This document shows, in pieces, positions 55,577 through 63,372 of a DNA stretch of 64,000 nt. The stretch spans positions 124,001 through 188,000 of the forward strand of contig NZ_FOEF01000008.1 of NCBI RefSeq assembly GCF_900110575.1, read 5' to 3'. The stretch comes from Amycolatopsis saalfeldensis. GTDB taxonomy: Bacteria; Actinomycetota; Actinomycetes; Mycobacteriales; Pseudonocardiaceae. The notes beneath the pieces were generated by a model. It did not search any database, had not been told where the DNA came from, and was given only the letters and a program-made list of their open reading frames with translations. The translations under genes were made by a program, and so were the position numbers. The first letter of the stretch is position 1, and each line of letters begins with the position of its first letter.

Positions 55577-57721
55577 TCACAGAGCCGGCTGCAATCCCTC
55601 GAACCGCACCACCCAGCGTTGATCGGCGGGGAAGCCCGGGGCGTGGCGGCCGGGGGCGCCGTCCCAGCCGGCGGCCATGAACGCGATGGCGTAGAGCAGT
55701 GCGGCGTTGCTGGGGAAGTAGGGGAACGGCCCGCCGGTGGCGAGCCCCGCGTCGTCGAACTGGAAGCCGCCGGCCGGGTGGAGCAGGAAGTCCACGGCGT
55801 CCTCGGGGCGGCCGAGCCGGGCCGCGCACATCGCCAGCATCGGGAAGTCCCAGCCCCAGGTCCGGTCGAACTGCCAGCCGGTGAAGACCTTCTCGGCGGT
55901 GCGGGCCATGGTGGGGACGTCGACACCGTCGCCCGGCAGCCAGCCGTACGTCCCGATCAGCGCCGGGTGCTCGTAGTTCCACTGGGTCCACATGTTCTCC
56001 ACGCCCTCGTGCAGCACGTACGCCCCGTCCTGCACCGGCAGCGGCGCGAGCCCGTCGTGCACGCGCTGCCAGCCCGGATCGCGGTCCAGGCCGAGACGTT
56101 CACGCCACAACTGCGCCACGCGCAGGCCGAAGCGCCAGTAGCCGAGTTCGAACGTGGGGTTCCGCGTGGTCTTGGGGTCGGTGTTCTCCGAGACCACGTA
56201 CATGGGCGGGCCGAGGATGTAACGGCTGGTGCCCTCGTCCCAGAACGCCCAGGAGGAGAGGAAATCCGCGGTGTCGAAGACGATGTCACGCCATTTCCGC
56301 AGCGTGCTCTGGTCGGGATGGGCGCGGTAGTCCAGTTCGGCGAGGAAGATCGGGTGCGGCTGCTGCCAGACCAGCAGCGCGTGGATGACGTGCGGCGATT
56401 CGCGTCCGTCCGCGGTCGTGCACTTGGGCCAGCGCGCCCCGCGGAAGCCCTGGAAACGCGCTAGTTCCCGGGCCGAGGCGTGGAAGCGTTCGTAGACGTC
56501 CAGGCTGCGGTCGAGTACCGGCCAGCGGTTCCACAGTGACCAGTGCGCGCCGTGCCACCAGTACATCTCCATGTGGAACTTGCCGTTCCAGCCGTTGTTC
56601 ACCAGCCCGCTCTCCTGTGGGGGCAGCGAACCGGCCTCGTTGGCGCGCAACAGGTATTGGGACAGCACGACGCGGCGCTCCAGCTCCGGCCAGCGCGGGT
56701 CCGTGCTCTCCGAAAGGTCGATGGCGCCGCCGGAGAGCCAGTACTGCCGCCAGCCGCGGACGCTCGCCGCGAAGCTCGCGCTGGATGTCGGCAGCGAAGT
56801 GCTCGGTGCCGGCGAGAACGCGCAGACGAACCGCAGCTGATGGGTGTGGCCGTCGCCGGCGAGCCGGTAGCGATGGCGGTCGGTCGCGTCCGGGCCGGTG
56901 AACCGGCCGGGCCCCTCCCAGGCGAGCGCGACGTGGTATTCGGTGGCGTCCATCCGGTGCGTGATGTCGACGCGGTCGTTTCCGCGGGGCACTGCCGTGG
57001 TGGTGTGGGCGTCCTGCGCGGCGTAGTCCCCGACGTACGAGGCGAACTCCTGCCCGTCCACGTAGGGGAAGTCCAGGAAGGCCACCAGCCGCCGGGCCGC
57101 GACGAGCGGCGAGTCGATCTCCACGGCCACGGTGTCCTGATCGGGGTGGCAGCAGGTGCGGACGTGCACGGGTTCGCCGGCGACCTCGAAGCGGCTGTCG
57201 ATGACCCCGGTCCACGGGTCGAGTTCCTGCCGGACGGCGGTGAGGTCGCCCGCGACGGCCGCCCGGCCGTCGGGCAGGGCCAGCTCCAGGCCGATCCGCC
57301 CGAGGTTGATGCGGGCGGGATTGGCGTAGAGCCAGGCCGACAGCTCGGGCTGGTCGGGATTCGGGATGGGGTAGTCGACGGGGCGGCCGTGGGTGTCCCA
57401 GACCTCGCCGCGGAAGTCCGACGGCTGCTGTCCGGGCGGCAGCGGGAAGTTGTGCCAGCCCCAGTCCGACATCGTGTTGAAGGGCACGAACGTCTGCAGC
57501 CCGGTGACGTCGACGCCGAAGGCGAACCCGCCGTTGCCGACCTGCAGGGGGCTCTGCGTGTCGAGCTTGTCGCGCACCACCCGGTGCCGCGCCACCACGG
57601 CCTGGCGGTCGATCCGGCCCCCCGGCCCGGGGCTCTGCGTCGCCGGTGGGCCGACCGGGGTGAGTGCCGGTGCGGCGAGGCCGGCCACGGAACCGGAGAG
57701 GAACGTTCTGCGGGTGATCAT
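55577..57721 (-). CDS. Tat-exported (alpha/alpha)6-barrel glycosidase-like protein
   Basis: A 714-residue protein with a twin-arginine signal (ITRRTFLSGSVAGLAAP). The N-terminal part is a beta-sandwich-like domain (VGNGGFAFGVDVTGLQTF, WDTHGRPVDYPIP) and the C-terminal half has helix-rich barrel motifs, including NNGWNGKFHMEMYWWHGAHW with candidate catalytic Glu, and a late YFPSNAALLYAIAFMAAGWD segment. The layout resembles clan GH-L families such as GH65 or GH15; the exact family was not identified. Probably cell-surface or secreted. Divergent from menG. Confidence 0.72.
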   Translation of the reverse strand: MITRRTFLSGSVAGLAAPALTPVGPPATQSPGPGGRIDRQAVVARHRVVRDKLDTQSPLQVGNGGFAFGVDVTGLQTFVPFNTMSDWGWHNFPLPPGQQPSDFRGEVWDTHGRPVDYPIPNPDQPELSAWLYANPARINLGRIGLELALPDGRAAVAGDLTAVRQELDPWTGVIDSRFEVAGEPVHVRTCCHPDQDTVAVEIDSPLVAARRLVAFLDFPYVDGQEFASYVGDYAAQDAHTTTAVPRGNDRVDITHRMDATEYHVALAWEGPGRFTGPDATDRHRYRLAGDGHTHQLRFVCAFSPAPSTSLPTSSASFAASVRGWRQYWLSGGAIDLSESTDPRWPELERRVVLSQYLLRANEAGSLPPQESGLVNNGWNGKFHMEMYWWHGAHWSLWNRWPVLDRSLDVYERFHASARELARFQGFRGARWPKCTTADGRESPHVIHALLVWQQPHPIFLAELDYRAHPDQSTLRKWRDIVFDTADFLSSWAFWDEGTSRYILGPPMYVVSENTDPKTTRNPTFELGYWRFGLRVAQLWRERLGLDRDPGWQRVHDGLAPLPVQDGAYVLHEGVENMWTQWNYEHPALIGTYGWLPGDGVDVPTMARTAEKVFTGWQFDRTWGWDFPMLAMCAARLGRPEDAVDFLLHPAGGFQFDDAGLATGGPFPYFPSNAALLYAIAFMAAGWDGAPGRHAPGFPADQRWVVRFEGLQPAL

Positions 57722-57797
57722 GGCTCAACTCCGGTGAGAGGCGGGGGGTGCGCTGAAACAACACCCCCGCTCACACGGGTGTCAAGGTTTCGGGTGC

Positions 57798-57821
57798 CCG
57801 GTGTCCTCTATCGGACACCGG
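57798..57821. promoter_or_regulatory. Perfect inverted repeat between glycosidase gene and menG
   Basis: CCGGTGTCC-N6-GGACACCGG, 9-bp arms. It lies just upstream of the inferred menG promoter and 77 bp before the glycosidase start, so an operator is more likely than a terminator. Confidence 0.45.
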
Positions 57822-57851
57822 CCGCCACCGGACCCGCTGACCAGCGGCAGT

Positions 57852-57857
57852 TAGAGT
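57852..57857 (+). promoter_or_regulatory. -10 element of menG
   Basis: TAGAGT lies 7 nt before ATG 57865 with no ribosome site; same hexamer as at 27547. Confidence 0.55.
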
Positions 57858-57864
57858 TCGGTTC

Positions 57865-58569
57865 ATGCCACGCGCCAGCTTGGACAAGGATCCGCACGAG
57901 GTCGCCGCGATGTTCGACGGCGTCGCGTCCGGCTATGACCGGGCCAACTCGTTCATGACGTTCGGCTTCGACCGGCGCTGGCGCACCACCACCGCGCGGG
58001 TGCTGGACGCGAAGCGCGGGGAGAAGGTGCTCGACCTCGCCGCCGGCACCGGGGTCTCCACCGTCGAGTACGCCCGCGGCGGCGCCTGGTGCCTGGCCGC
58101 GGACTTCTCCGTCGGCATGCTGCGGGCGGGCCTGCACCGCAAGGTCCCGATGGTCGCGGCCGACGCGCTGCACCTGCCGTTCGCCGACGGCTCCTTCGAC
58201 GCCGTCACGATTTCGCTGGCGCTGCGCAACTTCGTGGACACCAAGGCGGCGCTGGTCGAGATCGCCCGCGTGGTCAAGCCGGGCGGGCGGCTGGTGATCT
58301 GCGAGGTGTCGACGCCCACATTCGCGCCGATCCGGTTCTTCTACCGCCGGTTCGTCCTCAAGCTGCTCACCTGGGTCGGCAGCCGGTCCTCGACGAACCC
58401 CGAGGCCTACTCCTACCTGGCCGAATCCATGCTGGCCTGGCCCGACCAGCGGGCGCTGGGCGAGATCGTCGCGAGCGCGGGCTGGACCGAGGTGGAGTGG
58501 CTGAACCTCACGTTCGGCGTCGTCGCCATTCATCGGGCGAAGAAGCCTTCTCTAAACTCGGCGGTATGA
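57865..58569 (+). CDS. menG: Demethylmenaquinone methyltransferase
   Basis: A 234-residue SAM-dependent methyltransferase of the UbiE/COQ5 family, the last step to menaquinone. Seen: MFDGVASGYDRANSFMTFGF, the SAM motif VLDLAAGTGVSTVEYA, ALRNFVDTKAALVEIARV, and VKPGGRLVICEVSTPT. ATG 57865 from the leaderless-type promoter. The stop overlaps the next start (ATGA), coupling it to the MenJ-like reductase. Confidence 0.95.
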   Translation: MPRASLDKDPHEVAAMFDGVASGYDRANSFMTFGFDRRWRTTTARVLDAKRGEKVLDLAAGTGVSTVEYARGGAWCLAADFSVGMLRAGLHRKVPMVAADALHLPFADGSFDAVTISLALRNFVDTKAALVEIARVVKPGGRLVICEVSTPTFAPIRFFYRRFVLKLLTWVGSRSSTNPEAYSYLAESMLAWPDQRALGEIVASAGWTEVEWLNLTFGVVAIHRAKKPSLNSAV

Positions 58570-59855
58570 GCCCTCGTCGTAACCCGGACCACGATGCCGA
58601 AGTGATCGTGGTCGGCGCCGGACCGGCCGGATCCACCGCGGCCACCTACCTCGCGCGCGCGGGTGTCGACGTGCTGCTGCTGGAGAAGACCGAGTTCCCG
58701 CGGGAGAAGGTCTGCGGCGACGGGCTGACCCCGCGCGGCGTCAAGCAGCTGATCGACCTCGGCATCGACACGAGCGAGGACGCGGGCTGGGTGCACAGCC
58801 GTGGCCTGCGCATCCTCACCGGCGACCTGACGCTGGAACTCGACTGGCCGGACCTCACCAGCTACCCGCCGTACGGTGTCGCCCGCACCCGCCAGGACTT
58901 CGACGACCTGCTGGCGAAGACCGCGGTGAAGGCCGGCGCGCGGCTGTACGAGCGCACCACCGTCACCGGCGCGATCACCAACTCCTCCGGGCGCGTGATC
59001 GGCGTCGAGGCCAAGGTGGGCCCCGAGCGGACGCCGGTCAGCTACCGGGCGCCGCTCGTGCTGGCCTGCGACGGGGTCTCCGCGCGGCTCGCGCTGAGCG
59101 TCGGCATCGACAAGAACGAGAAGCGCCCGATGGGCGTCGCCGTGCGCCGGTACTACAAGAGCCCGCGCCACGACGACCCGTTCATCGAGGGCCACCTCGA
59201 GCTGTGGGACCGCTCGGACCCGCGCGACCCGAAGCTGCTGCCCGGTTACGGCTGGGCGTTCCCGCTCGGCGACGGCACGGTCAACGTCGGGCTCGGCATG
59301 CTCTCGACGTCCGCCTCGTTCCGCAACACCGACTACCGCGCGCTGCTGCGGCAGTGGCTCGACGGCACGCCCGAGGAATGGGGCTACCGCGAGGAGAACG
59401 CGATCGGCAAGGTCGGCGGCGCCGGGCTGCCGATGGGCTTCAACCGCACCCCGCACTACCGTGACGGCCTCCTGCTGCTCGGCGACGCCGGCGGCATGGT
59501 GAGCCCGTTCAACGGCGAGGGGATCTCCGCGGCGATGGAGTCGGCGCAGCTCGCGTCGGAGTTCGTGGTGCAGGCGCTGGCCCGCGCCGAAGGGCCTTCG
59601 CGCGAGCGCGCGCTGGAGGGCTACCCGCGCGCCGTCGGCGAGCTGATGGGCGGCTACTACCGCCTCGGCAACGTGTTCGCGAAGCTGATCGGGAAGCCCA
59701 AGGTCATGCACGCCGCGACGAAGTACGGGCTGCGCATCAACAAGATCCTTCCGTTGGTGTACAAGGGACTTTCCGGCTGCTACGACGCCAAGGGCGGCGA
59801 CGGCGTCGACCGTCTGATCGCCGCTCTCGCGCGCGCCACGCCCAGCCCCCGCTGA
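58566..59855 (+). CDS. Geranylgeranyl reductase family flavoprotein (MenJ-like)
   Basis: A 429-residue FAD-dependent enzyme. Seen: the dinucleotide motif VVGAGPAGSTAATYLARAG, FPREKVCGDGLTPRGV, and the FAD ribityl motif LLLGDAGGMVSPFNGEGISA. In mycobacteria the homologue in this position (Rv0561c, MenJ) saturates one isoprene unit of menaquinone; here the coupling to menG supports the same role. ATG 58566 overlaps the menG stop. A long regulatory gap separates it from nuoA. Confidence 0.9.
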   Translation: MSPRRNPDHDAEVIVVGAGPAGSTAATYLARAGVDVLLLEKTEFPREKVCGDGLTPRGVKQLIDLGIDTSEDAGWVHSRGLRILTGDLTLELDWPDLTSYPPYGVARTRQDFDDLLAKTAVKAGARLYERTTVTGAITNSSGRVIGVEAKVGPERTPVSYRAPLVLACDGVSARLALSVGIDKNEKRPMGVAVRRYYKSPRHDDPFIEGHLELWDRSDPRDPKLLPGYGWAFPLGDGTVNVGLGMLSTSASFRNTDYRALLRQWLDGTPEEWGYREENAIGKVGGAGLPMGFNRTPHYRDGLLLLGDAGGMVSPFNGEGISAAMESAQLASEFVVQALARAEGPSRERALEGYPRAVGELMGGYYRLGNVFAKLIGKPKVMHAATKYGLRINKILPLVYKGLSGCYDAKGGDGVDRLIAALARATPSPR

Positions 59856-60017
59856 CCCGCGGAGCGACCCGGCCGGAGCAGTGGTTGCCCGGCCGGTCAG
59901 GTGGGATACGTCACAAGATCGGGTCCGGTATGTCCGTCGCCGGGGTGCTCGCGCGGCCTCTTGTCGCTGGTCCCGCGAGTGCGCCCGGGCGAGTCCCGGA
60001 TTGGGCGCCCGGCCAAG

Positions 60018-60036
60018 TTAGGTAAGCCTTATACCA
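60018..60036. promoter_or_regulatory. IdeR/DmdR-like iron box
   Basis: TTAGGTAAGCCTTATACCA matches the 19-bp DtxR-family consensus TWAGGTTAGSCTWACCTWA at 14 positions, including the whole left half except one base. It lies about 45-65 bp upstream of the inferred transcription start of nuo. DtxR-type proteins normally bind such sites with Fe(II). Confidence 0.45.
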
Positions 60037-60046
60037 CGGCCCCTAG

Positions 60047-60075
60047 GGACAACCGTGTGAGTCGCGTCCTACACT
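60047..60075 (+). promoter_or_regulatory. Promoter of the nuo operon
   Basis: -35 GGACAA (60047-60052), 17-bp spacer, -10 TACACT (60070-60075), start expected near 60082. The first Rex operator begins 4 bp downstream. Confidence 0.5.
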
Positions 60076-60085
60076 CCCCCCATGC

Positions 60086-60103
60086 TTGTGAATCGCTTCA
60101 CAT
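60086..60103. promoter_or_regulatory. Rex operator 1 of nuo
   Basis: TTGTGAATCGCTTCACAT keeps both TTGTGAA and TTCACA halves and matches the ROP consensus with one mismatch in the outer bases. It sits just after the inferred start of transcription. Confidence 0.78.
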
Positions 60104-60117
60104 CCACGACGAGTGGC

Positions 60118-60135
60118 TTGTGAACTATTTCACAA
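60118..60135. promoter_or_regulatory. Rex operator 2 of nuo
   Basis: TTGTGAACTATTTCACAA has perfect TTGTGAA/TTCACAA halves. Its centre is 32 bp from that of the first site, about three helical turns, so two Rex dimers could sit on the same DNA face. Confidence 0.85.
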
Positions 60136-60277
60136 GCAGCCCCCGGTCCGGCCACGGGCCGTAAGGGTGCCCTGACCCTCGGCGGTGTGACCCAGCTCCC
60201 TTAGGGTGCCGTCGAGGAAGCGGACCACCACCCGTAGAAGAACCCCGCAGCGGCGCGGAAAGGATGGCGAAAACCCC

Positions 60278-60703
60278 GTGCTGATGTTGCCCGTGCTGGC
60301 GCAGGCGGAAACCGCAGGAGCGGCTGCGGCCGCGCCTGGCTTGAAGGTGTACCTGCCGCTCGTCCTGTTGTTCGTTCTCGCGGCGGCGTTCGCGCTGCTG
60401 TCCGTGCTGCTGGGCCCGATGGTCGGCCCGAGCCGGTACAACAAGGCCAAGACCTCGGCCTACGAGTGCGGGATCGAGCCCTCGCCCCAGCCGGTCGTCG
60501 GCGGTGGGCGGATGCCGGTGGCGTACTACATCACGGCGATGCTCTTCATCCTGTTCGACATCGAGATGGTGTTCCTCTACCCGTTCGCGGTGAACGCGAA
60601 CGCGCTCGGTGTGTTCGGCCTGGTGGAGATCGTGCTGTTCATCGTTACGGTCGGGTTCGCGTACGCCTATGTGTGGCGGCGCGGCGGCCTGGATTGGAAC
60701 TGA
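60278..60703 (+). CDS. nuoA: NADH-quinone oxidoreductase subunit A
   Basis: A 141-residue membrane subunit with three helices. Seen: LSVLLGPMVGPSRYNKAKTSAYECGIEP with the conserved loop (YECGIEP), AYYITAMLFILFDIEMVFLYPF, and the end VWRRGGLDWN. It starts the complex I operon (nuoA-N order in actinomycetes). GTG 60278 is taken; ATG 60284 is equally possible. AAGGA lies 13 nt upstream. Regulated by the Rex sites in front. Confidence 0.95.
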   Translation: MLMLPVLAQAETAGAAAAAPGLKVYLPLVLLFVLAAAFALLSVLLGPMVGPSRYNKAKTSAYECGIEPSPQPVVGGGRMPVAYYITAMLFILFDIEMVFLYPFAVNANALGVFGLVEIVLFIVTVGFAYAYVWRRGGLDWN

Positions 60704-60707
60704 AGCC

Positions 60708-61256
60708 ATGGGCCTCGAAGAGAAACTCCCCAACGGCATCCTGCTGGCCAGCCTCGAGGGCCTGGTCAACTGGGCGCGCAAGAACTCGCTCTGGCCCGCC
60801 ACGTTCGGCCTCGCGTGCTGCGCGATCGAGATGATGACCGTCGGCGGCTCCCGCTACGACATCGCCCGGTTCGGCATGGAGCGCTTCAGCGCCACCCCGC
60901 GCCAGGCCGACCTGATGATCGTCGCCGGCCGGGTGACCCAGAAGATGGCTCCCGTCCTGCGGCAGATCTACGACCAGATGGCCGAGCCGCGCTGGGTGCT
61001 CGCGATGGGCGTCTGCGCCTCCTCCGGCGGCATGTTCAACAACTACGCGGTGGTGCAGGGCGTCGACCACGTCGTGCCGGTCGACATGTACCTGCCCGGC
61101 TGCCCGCCCCGGCCCGAGATGCTGCTCGACGCGATCCTCAAGCTGCACGCCAAGATCCAGGACGAGCCGCTGAACGCCCGCCGCGCCGCGATCCGCGCCG
61201 CCAGCGGGGCGCGCACCGAGCTGATCCCGTCGTCGATCAAGTACGCGAAGAAGTGA
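60708..61256 (+). CDS. nuoB: NADH-quinone oxidoreductase subunit B
   Basis: A 182-residue peripheral subunit binding the terminal 4Fe-4S cluster N2. Seen: the adjacent Cys pair FGLACCAIEMM, GVCASSGGMFNNYAVVQG and YLPGCPPRPEMLLDAI, which supply the four cluster ligands. Also RQADLMIVAGRVT. ATG 60708, 4 nt after nuoA. Confidence 0.97.
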   Translation: MGLEEKLPNGILLASLEGLVNWARKNSLWPATFGLACCAIEMMTVGGSRYDIARFGMERFSATPRQADLMIVAGRVTQKMAPVLRQIYDQMAEPRWVLAMGVCASSGGMFNNYAVVQGVDHVVPVDMYLPGCPPRPEMLLDAILKLHAKIQDEPLNARRAAIRAASGARTELIPSSIKYAKK

Positions 61257-61261
61257 GCCCG

Positions 61262-62035
61262 GTGCCTGAGAATCCTGCGCCCGAAACCCCAGAGACCGGC
61301 GGCGAGCAGTCCAGCGCCGACCGCCCGGAAGGCGGGCTCGAGCCCCAGGGCGCGAACCCGGCCGCCCCCGCCGAGCCCGTCGTCTCCGGCCGCGCCCGCA
61401 GGGGCATGTTCGGCGTCACCGGCAGCGGTGACACCTCCGGCTACGGCGGTGTGCGCCTGCCCGCGTACAGCCCGGCCCCGGCCGAGCGCCCGTACGGCGG
61501 CTGGTTCGACGAGTTCGCCGACGAGTTCCTCGCCGCGCTGGCGGACAACCACGTCCCGGCGAGCGCGGTCCTGCAGACCACGGTGCACCGCGACGAGATC
61601 ACCTTCTACGTCGAGCGCGAGCACCTGGTGGCCATCGCCCGCACCCTGCGCGACGACCCGGGCCTGCGCTTCGAGCTGCTCAGCTCGGTGTCCGGAGTGG
61701 ACTACGGCGTGGACGTGCCGCAGCGGCTGCACTCGGTCTACCACTTCACCTCGATGACCTACCGGCGCCGGATCCGGCTCGAGGTCACCCTCGACGTCGA
61801 GGACGCGCACGTGCCGTCGCTGGTCGGGCTGTACCCGACCGCCGACTGGCAGGAGCGCGAGACCTGGGACATGTTCGGCATCGTCTACGACGGCCACCCG
61901 GCGCTGACCCGGATCCTCATGCCGGACGACTGGGACGGCCACCCCCAGCGCAAGGACTACCCGCTCGGCGGGATCCCGGTCGAATACAAGGGCGCGGAAA
62001 TCCCGCCGCCGGACCAGCGGAGGTCGTACTCGTGA
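61262..62035 (+). CDS. nuoC: NADH-quinone oxidoreductase subunit C
   Basis: A 257-residue peripheral-arm subunit of complex I. The first 70 residues are a Glu/Pro/Gly-rich extension typical of actinomycetes. The conserved 30-kDa domain shows SVSGVDYGVDVPQRLHSVYH, YPTADWQERETWDMFGI with the family signature, and the end RKDYPLGGIPVEYKG. GTG 61262 has GAAGAAG 8 nt upstream; GTG 61253, overlapping the nuoB stop, is possible. The stop overlaps nuoD. Confidence 0.95.
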   Translation: MPENPAPETPETGGEQSSADRPEGGLEPQGANPAAPAEPVVSGRARRGMFGVTGSGDTSGYGGVRLPAYSPAPAERPYGGWFDEFADEFLAALADNHVPASAVLQTTVHRDEITFYVEREHLVAIARTLRDDPGLRFELLSSVSGVDYGVDVPQRLHSVYHFTSMTYRRRIRLEVTLDVEDAHVPSLVGLYPTADWQERETWDMFGIVYDGHPALTRILMPDDWDGHPQRKDYPLGGIPVEYKGAEIPPPDQRRSYS

Positions 62036-63372
62036 GCATCAACGAAGACACCACCGAGACCACTGAGGTCCCCGAGGCGGACAGCCGCGACACCACCGAG
62101 GGTCGCGTCTACACCGTTTCCGGCGGTGACTGGGACGACGTCGTCGCCGACGCGCAGCACGACGAGCGCATGGTCATCAACATGGGCCCGCAGCACCCGT
62201 CCACGCACGGCGTGCTCCGGCTCGTGCTGGAGATGGAGGGCGAGACCGTCACGCAGCTGCGGTCGGTCATCGGCTACCTGCACACCGGCATCGAGAAGAA
62301 CTGCGAATACCGGACCTGGACCCAGGGCGTCACCTTCGTCACGCGGATGGACTACCTGGCGCCGCTGTCCACGGAGATGGCGTACTGCCTCGGCGTGGAG
62401 AAGCTGCTGGGCATCCAGGCCCCGCCGCGCGCGGAGCTGCTTCGCGTGATGCTGCTGGAGATCAACCGGATCGGCTCGCACCTGGTCTACATCGCGACCG
62501 GCGGCATGGAGCTCGGCGCCACCACCGCGATGACGCTCGGCTTCCGCGAGCGCGAAGAGGTGCTGCACCTGCTGGAGCACCTGACCGGCCTGCGGATGAA
62601 CCACGCGTTCATCCGCCCCGGCGGGCTCGCGCAGGACATGCCGGCCGACTTCGAGGAGAAGGTCACCGAGTTCTGCAAGGTGATGGACAAGCGCCTTCCC
62701 TTGTACGACAAGCTGTTCACCGGTCAGCCGATCTGGCGCAACCGGCTCAAGGGCGTGGGTTACCTGCCGGTCGACGCGTGCCTCGCGCTCGGCGTCACCG
62801 GCCCGATCCTGCGCTCGGCCGGCCTGCCGTGGGACCTGCGCAAGACCGAGCCGTACTCGCGCTACGACGAGTTCGACTTCGACATCCCGACGTCCAACGA
62901 CGCGGACTGCTGGGCCCGGTACCTGATCCGGGTCGAGGAGATGCACCAGAGCCTGCGGATCATCAAGCAGGTGCTGAAGAAGCTCGAGCCGGGCCCGGTC
63001 ATGGTCGAGGACAAGAAGGTCGCGTGGCCGGCACAGCTGTCGATCGGCAGCGACGGCATGGGCAACTCGCTCGAGCACGTCAAGAAGATCATGGGCCAGT
63101 CGATGGAATCGCTGATCCACCACTTCAAGCTCGTCACCGAGGGCTTCCACGTGCCGGCCGGCCAGGTCTACTCGCCGGTGGAGTCGCCGCGCGGCGAACT
63201 GGCCGCGCACCTGGTCTCCGACGGCGGCACCCGGCCGCTGCGCGTGCACGTGCGGGAGCCGAGTTTCGTGAACCTGCAGTCGATGCCCGCGATGGCCGAG
63301 GGCGGGCTGGTGGCCGACGTGATCGCCGCGGTCGCGTCGATCGACCCGGTGATGGGGGGAGTGGACCGATGA
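62032..63372 (+). CDS. nuoD: NADH-quinone oxidoreductase subunit D
   Basis: A 446-residue subunit, the 49-kDa homologue that forms the quinone site with NuoB. Seen: MVINMGPQHPSTHGVLRLVL, IGYLHTGIEKNCEYRTW, TRMDYLAPLSTEMAYCLGVE and VESPRGELAAHLVSDG. An N-terminal Thr/Glu-rich extension of about 40 residues precedes the domain. GTG overlaps the nuoC stop and the stop overlaps nuoE. Confidence 0.97.
   Translation: MSINEDTTETTEVPEADSRDTTEGRVYTVSGGDWDDVVADAQHDERMVINMGPQHPSTHGVLRLVLEMEGETVTQLRSVIGYLHTGIEKNCEYRTWTQGVTFVTRMDYLAPLSTEMAYCLGVEKLLGIQAPPRAELLRVMLLEINRIGSHLVYIATGGMELGATTAMTLGFREREEVLHLLEHLTGLRMNHAFIRPGGLAQDMPADFEEKVTEFCKVMDKRLPLYDKLFTGQPIWRNRLKGVGYLPVDACLALGVTGPILRSAGLPWDLRKTEPYSRYDEFDFDIPTSNDADCWARYLIRVEEMHQSLRIIKQVLKKLEPGPVMVEDKKVAWPAQLSIGSDGMGNSLEHVKKIMGQSMESLIHHFKLVTEGFHVPAGQVYSPVESPRGELAAHLVSDGGTRPLRVHVREPSFVNLQSMPAMAEGGLVADVIAAVASIDPVMGGVDR

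Larger units (their letters stand above)
59856..60277. other. Long regulatory region upstream of nuoA
   Basis: These 422 bp hold no gene on either strand. In order they contain a DtxR/IdeR-like iron box, a sigma-70-type promoter, two Rex operators and about 140 bp of leader with a direct repeat AGGGTGCC (about 60165 and 60204), which may mark further promoter elements such as TAGGGT at 60202-60207. Confidence 0.7.

Noticed and set aside
60264..60284. Six-codon frame (MAKTPC) ending in TGATG at nuoA
   Set aside because: The ribosome-like sequence directly abuts its ATG without spacing, so it more likely serves nuoA itself; too short to judge.
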